Shown here: piece by piece, positions 32,546 to 43,243 of the stretch | Layout of the letters: each line of letters opens with the position of its first letter | Position numbering within the stretch: position 1 is the stretch's first letter | Source: Filosporella fistucella | Lineage: Eukaryota > Ascomycota > Leotiomycetes > Helotiales | Reading direction: 5' to 3' | Assembly: GCA_030077755.1 (NCBI GenBank) | Contig: JAQJZZ010000010.1 | Span: forward strand, 3,162,001 to 3,226,000 | Length of the DNA stretch: 64,000 bases | Position numbers and translations under genes: made by a program | Notes under the pieces: generated by a model | Told to the model about the DNA's origin: nothing | What the model saw: the letters and a program-made list of their open reading frames with translations, nothing else | The model's database searches: none

Positions 32546-33493
32546 TCAATATTTTTCACCGCTGATAAACTCTAACACACTGTATAGCAATTTGTTTTCC
32601 ACTTTGCATCCACCTTCGGCTTTGATGAACCCATTCCAAAGACGAATGCCAATCTCAATCATGTCTATTCCCTTCTTATTGTGTTGCCGCACCATGTCAT
32701 ATGCAACGGTACACAAAGTAGAGTCTGCATCTTCTTGTGTCTCTCCTGTGGGCACTTTGGTCTTGCTACAGATAGACTCGCAGAGTTCGAAATTGGGAGA
32801 CTTATGTTCGCTCGTAAGCGCATGAGATACGTCAAGGTGTGATTCGATAGCTGAGGGGTTGCCAGCTGTATTTTGCACAGAATCTTCTGGTTCGAAAATG
32901 TCTAGTCCGGTGGCTGGTAGCTGTAGGAAGGATGTATCGAACAGATCTCCGAAATCCTCTGCCTGGTAGATTGAATTCAAGTCCAGAAAATCTGAACTCA
33001 GACTCAAGCCCTGAAATGCATTAGTCAAAACAATAACAATATCCCATTGGATTTCGAGACTTACATCTTCATGCACCAGTGAGGTCGGGCCATGACCCTC
33101 CGCTGTAAATACAGTATTGCTTGTTTCACTGGGAGGCAGAATTTCTGTACTCTGTTGAGCACCATATTTATGTGATTCGGAACTAATATGGGTGTCGATT
33201 TGGGCTTCATCAACACCAGTCAGACTCAAAAGCTCCCGCAATCTTCTGTTCTCCTCCTCGAGCTTATGCAGTGTATCTTGTGGTATTTCAAACTTCTTTG
33301 AAGGTCCCTCGGCTTTGCACCGCTCTAGTTTTCGCTCTAATTCCGCGATGTACTCTTGTCTTCGTGCTCGACATCGTCGTTGGTTCTCCCGGACGCGGGA
33401 GAGGGTCTCGGCCTGAGAGAAATCCCTTCAGCATGGTTTCCTTAGGATGATCTTACAAGGTGGCCTCGCCTTTGTTTTACGCTTCGGGGGCAT
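32546..33493 (-). CDS. bZIP transcription factor
   Basis: Exon from 33412 down to 32546 with an intron at 33064-33011 (GTAAGT..CTAAT..TTTCAG, 54 bp, no stop, so retention is possible). The basic region RVRENQRRCRARRQEYIAEL (N-x4-RCRARR form, with Cys where many have Ala/Ser) continues into a leucine-type zipper to about ENRRLRELLSL. The C-terminal block (LCTVAYDMVRQHNKKGIDMI, WNGFIKAEGGCKVENKLLYS) is typical of a family of fungal bZIP regulators. A first exon starting MPPKRKTKARPP (33493-33457) is obvious, but its only GT donor leaves phase 1, whereas the CTCTCAG acceptor needs phase 0. So the start is unresolved: an indel, an error or another first exon. Nuclear; targets unknown. Confidence 0.75.
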
Positions 33494-33925
33494 TTCCGTT
33501 TCGATATTGTGCTTGGTTGTTGGTTATAAAGGTCGGTATTCTCATTTCATAAAGTCTGACGTGAATCTGGCGACCTGATGATGCGGAGGCGACAGGAAGG
33601 CAATCCTTTGCTGACTAATCATGTACCCCTCCTTCCTTTTCCAGTGTCTTCATCCTTATTCCTCTTTTGTGATTTCGAGACAAAAACTGTCCGATCCTGC
33701 ATAGGCTTCGATTCTCCTGAATATTTGCAATAGCTGTACTCGGTATCATACCTAGATTCCAAGCTCTGAGACCAAGATGACAATCGCAATTTGGCCAGCA
33801 CTTCTAGATGCTACATTGTGTTCCAGTGACATATCGATTACATCTTATATTTATTGATTTCCTTCCAACTACTATCTCTATTTTTCCATCTTCGTCACAG
33901 ATTCCGTTATGAAAGCTGATTTAAA
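33494..33925. other. divergent intergenic region
   Basis: Shared 5' space of the bZIP gene (-) and the MFS gene (+). No ORF supported. Confidence 0.5.
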
Positions 33926-35386
33926 ATGCCCCGCCCATTTGAGAATGGGGATTGTCAACGCCAAATCGCCGTCATAGAGTCCGATCCTAGCCATTGCTCA
34001 GACGTTAGTCCCTCTGATCTTGATCCGACTCCAGATGGCGGTTATGGATGGATTTGTGTTGCTGCATGCTTCACTATCAATTGCTTTACGTGGGGTGTTG
34101 TATCTGTGAGTTACCTGGTAACACGAGCTCGACGAGCTATCGCACAGGATGGCACTGACGCACCGTTTTAGTCATATGATGTTTTCCTAGGGTACTATCT
34201 GGAAAACAATATCTTTTCTGATGGAAATGAGATAGACTTTGCCTTCATCGGAGGGCTTAATTTCTCGATGGCAATGCTGGTATCACCTGTCGTAACAATC
34301 TTGTCACGCATCTACGGAATTCATCTTCCAATTGCAATCGGCATCTGCCTCCAGACCGGAGGGTTTATCTCAGCCTCTTTCGCGGGAACGATCTGGCAGC
34401 TCTACATCACGCAGGGAGTTTTGGTTGGACTCGGAGTTGGGTTTACTTATATCCCTAGCATCACCATCCTCTCGCAGTGGTTTCACAACCGACGTAGCCT
34501 TGCAAACGGAATTAGTGCTGCCGGGTCAGGTATCGGCGGGTTAATGTTTTCCTTCACGGCGCGGGCGGTGATCAGTCACATCTCGCTCCCTTGGGCACAT
34601 CGAATCTGCGGTTTAGTGAGCGGGTTCATGAACATATTAGCTGCTATTGCCATCAGAAGCCGGAATCGAATTATACAGCCCAAACAACATCCGTTCGACC
34701 GACGCCTACTTCGTCAATATGAAGTCATATTGGTTCTCAGTTGGTCATTCATTAGCATGCTGGGATATATAGTACTTTTGTTCTCGATGTCAGACTTTGC
34801 TCGGTCTATTGGATTGAATGGAGCACAAGCTGCAAGTGTCACCGCATTTCTAAATCTTGGAACTGCTCTTGGCAGACCTTGGATAGGGGTCATTAGCGAC
34901 AGATTTGGTCGAATCGAAACTGCTGGGGTGATCACCTTTTTGTGTGCTCTCTCTGTATTTGCAATATGGCTACCAGCGACTTCATACGGGGTTACAATAT
35001 TGTACGTTCTCATCAACGGAGCGATACTGGGTGTATTCTGGGTTGTAAGAAGCTTCCTCCTCATGCTTCTATTGCCATTGCTGATAGCACTCAGACCATC
35101 GGACCAATCTGTACTGAGATTGTTGGTCTGAAGGAATTACCATCTTTGCTAGCCCTTACCTGGCTGGTTATCGTGCTACCAACGACATGTGAGTATTTCA
35201 AGTCCACATACATGTAACTTTGAGCTGATGTGTATCTTAGTCGCAGAGGTAATTGGGCTCAAACTTCGGAGCCCTGGCTCTACCAGCGAATTTCTTCATT
35301 CTCAAATATTTGCTGGCACAATGTATCTGGTCGCCAGCTTGATTATTTTCGAGCTATGGAGGATCCATCGATTGAACAAAGCATAG
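33926..35386 (+). CDS. MFS monocarboxylate-transporter-like protein
   Basis: Four exons, 33926-34105, 34172-35044, 35095-35188 and 35241-35386, give 430 aa in frame; introns are 66, 50 and 52 bp. The cytosolic N-terminus ends in DGGYGWICVAACF, the signature start of MCT (SLC16-like) transporters. The junction restores WGVVSSYDVFLGYYL. Further family marks are SQWFHNRRSLANGISAAGSG (loop and TM4-5) and GRPWIGVISDRFGRIETAGV (loop after TM8), then TIGPICTEIVGLKELPSLLA. Twelve membrane spans are expected. Members move monocarboxylates, riboflavin or unknown solutes across the plasma membrane. It is divergent from the bZIP gene, which may regulate it. Confidence 0.9.
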
Positions 35387-35685
35387 ATGTGTAGAATCAT
35401 GTTCATACGAGATTTTTTAGCACGAGAATTCCCCCTCGGTCTCCCACTTGTGTTAAAGTCAGATAGAACAAAGCAATGATTCATTAAACTCGAAGGCAAA
35501 GCAAAAATTACAAGATATGCAAAACACACCCCAGAAAGCCTTCAAATGGGTCGAGGTCTACGTTGTTGTTCCCCTTTTCCCTGTTCCTCATACCTTTTCA
35601 ATTCCTGTACCCAACTCCCTCTGCCACGATCATGACCATGCGCACCAAATCTAGTGCGCCTTTTCTTGGGGGGATAGAGTAAATC

Positions 35686-36120
35686 CTAATTATCATGACT
35701 TCCTGCCTTCAGGCCCAGATCAAGAACATCCGTTCCTGATGTACCTCCGGGTAAGGCTAGAATAAGATCTGGATCTTTACAAGGCCGATTCCCATTGCAT
35801 TTCGCATGTGTAAACTTCCCATGTAACTTCATTCGTGCTGAGATTCTTCGGACCACGGTTGAATTCCCCTTGGAGATCGCGGCAGGGATCAAAAGTTGGG
35901 CAGCAGACCACGAAATCGAGTCTCTCGTAATTTGTTTCGTCAATACACCCCCAGAGCTTTTCCCTTTCCGAGTGATGGTCCCATATCCACTCCGTCCGCG
36001 TAAGAAAATTTTCGAGCATCTTTTCAGTTCTCCGGGTTTTAACTCTAGATTGGACTCGCACCGAGTCACTTCGAGTTTAGCCTCACCACCCTCAATTAAA
36101 ATGAGTTCGATCCCACACAT
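35686..36120 (-). CDS. possible Met-Cys family protein (two competing frames)
   Basis: 144-codon ORF starting MCGIELILIEGGEAKLEV with TRCES and LKRCSK, a Met-Cys start like its neighbours but without the C-x-H pair. A second frame (36061-35777, 94 codons) over the same bases encodes EWIWDHHSERE and FVVCCPTFDPCRDLQGEF, which looks at least as protein-like. Either one frame is spurious or the gene carries a frameshift in the middle (near 36000). No signal peptide. Treat as a weak call. Confidence 0.4.
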   Translation of the reverse strand: MCGIELILIEGGEAKLEVTRCESNLELKPGELKRCSKIFLRGRSGYGTITRKGKSSGGVLTKQITRDSISWSAAQLLIPAAISKGNSTVVRRISARMKLHGKFTHAKCNGNRPCKDPDLILALPGGTSGTDVLDLGLKAGSHDN

Positions 36121-36772
36121 ATCGACTAGAACTGTTACGAGCTTTTGATTTTCTAGGCAATGAGAGCAATTGGGAGGTTTGTTGGTTATGGAGGTGATGC
36201 AGATGAACGAGGGAGGTGTTGCTTCCTCTGGAGGAATGATTTGTAGAAGTTTTGATCAAGCCCAAAACTTAGGGGGATGATTCACGAGCTTTGATGACAG
36301 AATCATATTAACATTATGACTCTAACTATACCAAAGTACATTGTAATGCTATTCCCGCCGATCATAGAGGCGCTTGAATCAACGTCATGACGAGTGGCAG
36401 GTAAAGGAGTCGAGAAGATCAGACTTTAACCAAAATTTTGTGCTTCCATATCCGAATGTTACATATTGCATTGTGTAGAATCCAGCGATCAAGAGATCCT
36501 TCAACGGCACAAATTCCTGTACAGCTTTTGCTTCGTTAGTTTCGAGCCAGGTTACCTTCAATTGCATACAGTAGTCTTTTTACACCCATCACCATCACCA
36601 TCTTCGCTGGATGATGCCGTTATCATAACTCAATACATCAGTTTTCATTGATATATGAGAACCTCAATTTCAAAATCATCGCATTAGTACAAACAAATTC
36701 AAGTGAGTAACAACAGGTGCAACAAATCAATCCCTGACCCAATCCACCAAATTCAAAGCATTTTACAATACA
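36121..36772. other. intergenic, no gene seen
   Basis: AT-rich spacer with no supported ORF. Confidence 0.5.
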
Positions 36773-37357
36773 CTATCCTGCATACTCAGCAAGATTAGGC
36801 ATAGTCTGGACAGTCCGTATACCAGTAACAAACATGTCTTTTCTCTCTTCAAATTCCTCTCGAGAAGCAAACCAGTTATCTGTCTCAATTCTCCTTTTTC
36901 CGAGGCCATCTTTCTTTGCCACGCGCGAGAAACTTGATACTCGCTGGAGCGTTGGCTTGGTTTGCTTCTGGAAATTGCATCTACGACAGAACTTTTTTTT
37001 TGCGATCGTCAAAGTCTTCTCGGCTGGCTTCTTATCCTCTGGTTGCTTGTTCTCTGGGGCATTGCTCCCTGGCTTCTGTTCTGCTGGCTCTTTCTGCTCT
37101 AGTTCCTTCTCCTCTGGAGCTCCCTTGATTTTATATCTGGGACACGCCATGAAGTCTGCGTAGGTAGACGTTTTGAAGGATGGTCTGGAGCATGGTCTTT
37201 CTCTTTCAACGCCAGGGAGGTTGTACCAGAGGCCTTTGCAGTAAAAGTTGGGTTTGAAGAAGTGGATTCGTACATGCTGATATTCTGGGGGAGAGTGAGA
37301 GATGGTGGAGACAAGGTGGTTGCAACTAGGGAAGTGCTCGACTTTTTCGATACACAT
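36773..37357 (-). CDS. Met-Cys family protein with charged repeat insert
   Basis: Single exon, 194 aa from MCIEKVEHFPSCNHLVST, the clearest case of the Met-Cys, V-x-H-F, C-x-H start. Further Cys residues follow at NFYCKGLW, RPCSRPS and MACPRYK. The middle (about residues 78-115) is a Lys/Glu/Pro-rich low-complexity insert with repeated EKP/DKKPAEK-like units, then a KKFCRRCNFQK motif (C-x-x-C) and a charged C-terminal helix. It looks intracellular: no signal peptide or membrane span. The C-x-H and C-x-x-C pairs could hold one zinc ion. Function unknown. Confidence 0.65.
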   Translation of the reverse strand: MCIEKVEHFPSCNHLVSTISHSPPEYQHVRIHFFKPNFYCKGLWYNLPGVERERPCSRPSFKTSTYADFMACPRYKIKGAPEEKELEQKEPAEQKPGSNAPENKQPEDKKPAEKTLTIAKKKFCRRCNFQKQTKPTLQRVSSFSRVAKKDGLGKRRIETDNWFASREEFEERKDMFVTGIRTVQTMPNLAEYAG

Positions 37358-39547
37358 TTTGAACAGGCAGATAAATTATTGCAGCGGGTGTGATTGAAAA
37401 TTGTGAGTGGGAGTTATTGATTGCAGAGAATGCTCGGGAATAAAACAGGGTTATGAAATGGGTGTCGAGAATTGATATGAGGGGTATGGCGTTTTATAAC
37501 TATGAAAGTAAGACCTGACTAGTCATGTTGTGAATATATGTTCACTTCTTGAGATTTGGATTCATGGATAGAAATATTGAAAGTAGTAGATTGTCTTGAG
37601 TATCTTAACGTGAATCAAGAGCTCGGTGTCACTTCGTACAGTTTTTGAGGTTTGGGGTCAGGCATTGTCGCCATTCAACTATCCATTCCCAAAGCTTTTG
37701 GATCGATGGGACATACTATGCCCAATCACGAATCCTCTTCGTCCCCCATTCCCCTTTTGCCTTCTCAATCAAATATGAAATCTCTAGCTCTATCCAACTA
37801 AACCATCCACCTTTTCCCGGTCCGTTGACAGGGGACAGCCGTTACATTCATATCTGCAGGACACTCTCCCTTGACTCCCTTTACGTGTTTTGTCTCCAGC
37901 CAGAGGCAGTATCTGACTGTGTCTATCGAGAAAGCTTTAACTTCGCCATAGGGACGAAGAACTCCTTCTCCTTCGCATGATCCTCACATCTTGGATCTTG
38001 ATAAAACATAATGCAGAGGTGCTTGCACTGAGTGTAGAGATTGTACAGTACACAACGATGCACCTTTTGATGGAGCTGGACTTTCCATTTGAGATTAGGT
38101 GGAGTGTGTGGTTGTTCTCAATGGATTGTTCTCATGGATGCGGCACCCTTTATACTGTCTTCTGCAAACCTACCTTAACGCAATATTAATCATGAATGGC
38201 ATCTGCCGGACACTAAATAATGAAGACTTCAAGATAATTTACGATCGCCAGTCCAGTCATGTATTTCTGGTGCTGAATCATGAAATTGAGTGATATAACA
38301 CACGAGAAGAATCTGTGAAGGGTAGAACTTAAAAATCGAATTTGACAGACTTGGCTCTGCGTTATGAAGGTTGATACATGCAGTAACGGAGAACTTGAAA
38401 GCATGCATTCCGACACTGAGGTAAAAGGGGACATCCGAGTCACTAGAGAAGCCCATAATCTTAGCGATCTATCCCCTGAAAATATAACGAGTCTCACATA
38501 GGCATACAGTATTTGCGCGTCTGGCCAACGGAAAGGGGAACTGCATTTCAGTACAGCGAAGAAAACTTTGATGTAAGAAAGAGTTCTGTATAGATTATAG
38601 ATGTGCGAACGAGGCATGGGGCTGACCAAAAACTTTAGTTCATAATTTAAAGTAATATAAAAATACTACCAAGGCTCCCTGTTGCCGTGTCCCGAACCAC
38701 TGTGACGGAATTGACCGGCAGAAGCGCAACACAGCCAAGCTGGCTGTAAGCCACCAATATCTCAGCCTCTTGGTGTCTGCCGTTGATCTGCTGATTCGCA
38801 CGCCACAGAATCCCAGGCTGCCACAGCGGTTGTTGTGCTGCCGCCATCATGGCCTAATTGGTATTTCGATCGCTCTTTGCATTAAGAAGAAATGCGCCTG
38901 AATACTTGCAACAAAGATGACATTAGGGGATGACTTATAAGGTTTGAATGAAAAGATTGAAGGATTCATGGAAACGCAATACGATGACGTTGGTACGAGG
39001 TACGAGTGAAAAGGGAGAATTTGTGGGTTGCTAGGTAGCAACCAAGAACTTCGTCAAACGAGGCTTGAGCAGTCCAAGAAAAATATCGAAATAGGAACAA
39101 AAATATGGATTAGCCAAATTAGAAAGTATATCAATCGCGAAATCAGATGAAGATACTTCAGATAAATCTTCAAAGAATGCTAAAATCTGAAATGTGAATA
39201 ATGTATCGAATAAATTGTTGTTCGAGTCTGGTCTCAGCCTTCTCCATAAGCCTTGTCGTCTATTTTTAACCCCTCGCCTGTCTCTCGTTGCTGCTCAACC
39301 TTTCCTGCATCCGACCCGAAAGCTGAAGACGCGTTCAAAACGATGAGCCTCCCTCGCTGAAAAAGCCCCAATCCGCGCAATCTCTTCTCTTCTTCTGCTC
39401 TTATCTGACCTTCATTTCTCACGACTTCGCATCTCGCATTCGACTCTGCACAACACCTGGCGTTGCGTCGATTACTTAGCTCTGTTGACTGTTGCCTACA
39501 ACTGATTTGTCTGTTTCAACAGCCCGAAAGCGAGAGCCTGATTGAAG
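37358..39547. other. intergenic region, no gene supported
   Basis: About 2.2 kb. ORFs at 37645-37980 (+), 37977-38189 (+) and 38213-38629 (-) are unsupported. A patch of higher GC at about 38660-38855 stands out (listed under findings). The last 150 bp are the 5' leader of the MARVEL gene. Confidence 0.45.
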
Positions 39548-40436
39548 ATGGTGGAATTCGATCCTCATAGTACGCAGAAGATTAAGTTGGGCCTTCATGT
39601 CGGACAGGCATCTTTGATACTGGTGGCGTGGATAATGGAAATAGTGGTCTTTAGAAAGGCCAAATCGATTGATGGCAGACCTGGCTGGTACTTTGGACTG
39701 GTGAGACTCGCAACTGTCCTTTGAAGTCAATTACAATTCGCTGATAGGGGGGAATATAGTGCTTCCTTACGGTTCCGGCAATCATTTACCTTACCATGAC
39801 AGTCCGCTTCCCACGAACCCGCAAATTTGCCAATCCATACGTGCTATTTGTTGTTGATCTGCTATTCATGATATTCTGGCTTACAGCTTTTGCTTCGCAA
39901 GCTAGTTTCAATTCTAGTGGGAAGTGTAATGGAGCTTGCGGTGCTAGTAAAGCAGTTGTGGCACTGGGTGTAATTGTGTGGTATGTATTTGCTTCTTCAG
40001 CGGCAATAAGGGGCAGAGCTGATAATTCGACAGGTTGCTGTGGATTGTCACCACTTTTCTGTCAATCTACGGCTGCATGTATTATCGTAGGGAAGGATAC
40101 CTTCCAGGAGCTTCGAGAGCACCATATAATGCGACTACGATCGATCCTGACAAGGAGGCTTTCTCAACGGCACCTCATGACGATGAATACGCTCCTGTAC
40201 ACAATGCTGATGAGCACGAAATCCCCGACCATGCTGGAAGTGCATATGGAAGAACATCTCCTTCGAATGTAGGAAGCAGATTCGATGAACCATCATCATA
40301 CGGTGGGGGATATGTGCCACCACAAGTGCACGATGAACCGACTGGCTACGGTGGGGCATACAGTGGAGCGGCACCAATTTCTACTGGGCCCGGGGGGAGG
40401 GTACAATTTCCAGACGGACGATATGATAATGTCTGA
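39548..40436 (+). CDS. MARVEL-domain membrane protein
   Basis: Three exons, 39548-39700, 39760-39980 and 40034-40436, give 258 aa; introns are 59 and 53 bp. Four membrane spans are visible: HVGQASLILVAWIMEIVVF, CFLTVPAIIYLTMTV, PYVLFVVDLLFMIFWLTAFA and VVALGVIVWLLWIVTTFLSI, with a loop bearing SGKCNGACGASK. This is the fungal MARVEL arrangement. The C-terminal tail (about 165-258) is hydrophilic and cytosolic, rich in Gly, Tyr and Pro (SSYGGGYVPPQ, TGYGGAYSG). Fungal MARVEL proteins sit in the plasma membrane or vesicles and shape membrane domains. The choice of acceptor at AATATAG avoids an in-frame TAG. Confidence 0.87.
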
Positions 40437-41337
40437 GAGCTAGGAGAAGGAGGGAATGGATTGTACGAAAAGAACAGGCGTTTGGCGATCTGATGGTGTA
40501 TGTCTTTTGTGATGCCTACGGTCTTCGATACCTAGATGAAATAGATGGATTTTGACAAGCCTCTCCTCTCACGAGGTAATAGGTTCGAATCAACAACAAG
40601 CTCTATGATTGATATAATGGACTGGTGTGCTGAGTTGGGTTTGGTAGGAATCGATTGAGGTGATCGACATGCAAATGAACTCCCGGAGTAGTTCTCCCGC
40701 ATTGCCAGGTCCTACTCACCATGTCATACCGAACCCTCTACTTTTACCTTGTTTCGCAATTCAGCATCGTTATTTCTGGATTACTTCAATGGTTTGCATC
40801 TGTCACTTCTCAAAAGCTGCAGCCATATCACAATTGATTATTTCAAGGGTCTGCACCTTTGATCAAACTCGATGAAGTTATCACAATACCGTGAATGAAC
40901 TCCCAAGTGACGCTGATATTGGTGAATATTTTTTTTCCTACTAGCAAATATGGGCCACATAACATATTTTCCTACCGAGTTATCATTCCACGGTGAATTG
41001 TTGCTCGCAGCCTATCTGAAGTTACGCATTCCCTACTTGCATCGAGTGCACTATGATTCACAACGATTCAAGTCAGTCCGTCCTCCCTGAAAAATTTGGT
41101 AGCGTCTGAACATTCTCTGCTGAAATAGCAATGATTCACATGTTTTGGAGGCCCTCCAAACGTTGTCCGTGGAAAAGTTAAAGGATTCCAACCCCACACC
41201 TTTTTCGAGATCTATCCAACATATCTTCCTCGTTTACTGCACTCAACTCCTGAACAAAGCTGAAGCAGAGTGGACATAACTTCTGAGTCCGTACCATCCC
41301 AGGAGAGCAATTTCGAAGAGGAAACTGAAATTACAAG
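40437..41337. other. intergenic, no gene seen
   Basis: 3' flank of the MARVEL gene and 5' flank of a Met-Cys gene; AT-rich, no supported ORF. Confidence 0.45.
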
Positions 41338-41721
41338 ATGTGCCAAATCAAGACACGTCACAGGCTTGTGTTTGGAGTCGCACACCTCCACGGAAAACGC
41401 TGCCATGAAAACCCATTCCCCAGTCCGAAGGTCGAAGGCCAAATTGTTCAAGAAGCAGAGGGCGATGCGAGCATCGAGAGAATGTCGGACATTTTACAAT
41501 CGCCCTTTTTCAAGCACCTGCGTCAATGCAAACACTTTGACAAAACTGATCAGAAGTCGACAACGAGGCTTGATACAGTGTCAAAACCGATAGCTGAGAC
41601 AGTCACCTGTTTCAACTGCTACGGCAAAGAAATTGGTAAAGTTGATTCTTGGGATAACCTTTATCCACCACCGTTGTCGCCACTCAAAAGGGTGGGAAAA
41701 GTCCTCGGTCTTGCCCCTTAA
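41338..41721 (+). CDS. Met-Cys family small protein
   Basis: Single exon, 127 aa, start MCQIKTRHRLVFGVAHLHGK, followed by RCHENPF. Spacing of the Cys/His pairs is looser than in the other members. The middle has FFKHLRQCKHFDKT, close in form to FEGLRKCAYF and FDGLKQCKNF in the members at 31 and 32 kb. A C-x-x-C pair occurs in TVTCFNCYGKE. The end is Pro/Leu-rich. No signal peptide. It is one of three plus-strand members; the family seems to have spread on both strands. Function unknown. Confidence 0.6.
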   Translation: MCQIKTRHRLVFGVAHLHGKRCHENPFPSPKVEGQIVQEAEGDASIERMSDILQSPFFKHLRQCKHFDKTDQKSTTRLDTVSKPIAETVTCFNCYGKEIGKVDSWDNLYPPPLSPLKRVGKVLGLAP

Positions 41722-42356
41722 TAATGTATTATCGATGTGGGATCTTGCGAGTCGTTTCATAGCCTTCTTGATACGAAAATAAAATGAAATAAATATCGTT
41801 GGATTTGAGAATGGTTACTTTCTTCTATTTTTCTCACCATCGAACCATTGATGAAGTGTCACACTTTATCACTTTGAAGCCTAACAATACGAAGCGTCGT
41901 GTTCTCTTTACCTGAGGAAGAGCCATCTTCTGGGATACTAGGAGCTTTGTGTAGCATGTAATGATAAGATTTTACACGATCTTCGTATTTGAATCTCAGC
42001 CCTTGAAAATTTAACAAATTGCCTATCTGTCATTTGCATGGAAGAATTTGTCAAGGTTGTCTCTTTGTTCAGCAACAGGCTATAAAGTATCTCCAGTCAT
42101 TCAGGAAGTTGGCTAATGATCAAATATAGAGACGTGAATCACTTCCTTGGCGTCGAAAAAAAAAAAAAACTCTAGCTCTAGACGTAAAATGTTAAGATGT
42201 ATTATGATTCACAGGCTACAGAATACATACATGGGACTCGAGCATATAGAATTATATCAAAGGGAGGCCCTCGTTTGGCTTATACTACCTTTCTTCATTC
42301 TCTACTTGCAGCATAGCCACAAATAACTCAGCATCGTCAATCAACTCCTCCATAAA
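41722..42356. other. intergenic, no gene seen
   Basis: Strongly AT-rich spacer between two Met-Cys genes, with an A12 run at about 42158-42170. Confidence 0.45.
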
Positions 42357-42785
42357 ATGTGCTTCATCAAAGTTAATCACTACACCGAGAAAAGTTGCGG
42401 ACACTACGTCGTTCTTGTCCACTTTTGCCCCTTAAACCCAAATTTGCCTCGAACACAGCCCGATATTAACAGAGCCGCACATTTTCCCTATCCAAAGCAC
42501 CGCCATACTCTAGAAAGTACAATCCGTTATGCCGAAGCCTTCTACAAGAGCGAGGCTAGAGTGGATGAAATTTTGAAGGTCGACATACTCGAAAAGGTTT
42601 TGCACTGCTCAGGTGTCAATTACGGGTATGGGGCACAACCAATACGTGAAGATATTCACAGCTCTTGTAACTCTGGGAGTTATTCTGCTCCTTGCCTACA
42701 TAAAAGGTTAGAGGTTGTCACCTACCAAGATTTGGACTACAAGACTCTCGTAATTGTCAAAGGTTGGCAATCAGACGGCAGCTAG
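42357..42785 (+). CDS. Met-Cys family small protein
   Basis: Single exon, 142 aa. The start MCFIKVNHYTEKSCGHYVV shows the shared N-terminal pattern with two extra residues before C-G-H. Later Cys residues lie in VHFCPLN, VLHCSGVNYG and SSCNSGSYSAPCLHKR. The segment RYAEAFYKSEARVDEIL matches AEAFYKWHPSP in the gene at 31034-31516, so these two may be close paralogues. No signal peptide or membrane span. The gene is followed 40 bp downstream by a 31-G tract. Function unknown. Confidence 0.68.
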   Translation: MCFIKVNHYTEKSCGHYVVLVHFCPLNPNLPRTQPDINRAAHFPYPKHRHTLESTIRYAEAFYKSEARVDEILKVDILEKVLHCSGVNYGYGAQPIREDIHSSCNSGSYSAPCLHKRLEVVTYQDLDYKTLVIVKGWQSDGS

Positions 42786-42825
42786 TAGGATGGTAGTCAA
42801 ATGCCACGAACATCTAGGGCCTAAA

Positions 42826-42856
<31 letters not shown>
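42826..42856 (+). repeat. poly-G tract, 31 G
   Basis: An uninterrupted run of 31 G on the plus strand just 3' of the Met-Cys gene. No other G run in the window approaches this length. It may form G-quadruplex structures, or be an assembly or library artefact such as a gap join. Confidence 0.9.
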
Positions 42857-42858
<2 letters not shown>

Positions 42859-43243
42859 GGAGTGTCATTTTAATCAAAGGATGGCCATTGTAATATTAAT
42901 CATAACGTTGGTTTTGCATACTCGTGAGCTCTCAGTAATGTTAAGCCTCTAGTCCTAAACTTAGGTAATAATTAGCTGTCCAACGTTGCTTGTAGCCAGA
43001 CTGACCAAATTGTGAATCTCGATATGAGGAGTTTCACTTCAGCCCTAGGGTCTAGGCTGCTACTGCTATACTCTGAGGTTGTGGGTGGTGGGCTACAATG
43101 GTTGTCTTTCCCAGCGATAGATTCGTCAAAATGCAAGCGCAACGATCTATCAAACACTCTCTCAGCGCCCCCAAGTTTTCAGACTAAAAGATGCCAATCC
43201 TCATAATTTTCGTCTATTTCAGAAGACAAAACTCCGACGGAAT
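42857..43243. other. intergenic, no gene seen
   Basis: Spacer between the poly-G tract and the 3' end of the HET gene; no supported ORF. Confidence 0.5.

Noticed and set aside
38213..38629. 138-codon ORF (-)
   Set aside because: Looks like AT-rich chance translation with no start context or domain.
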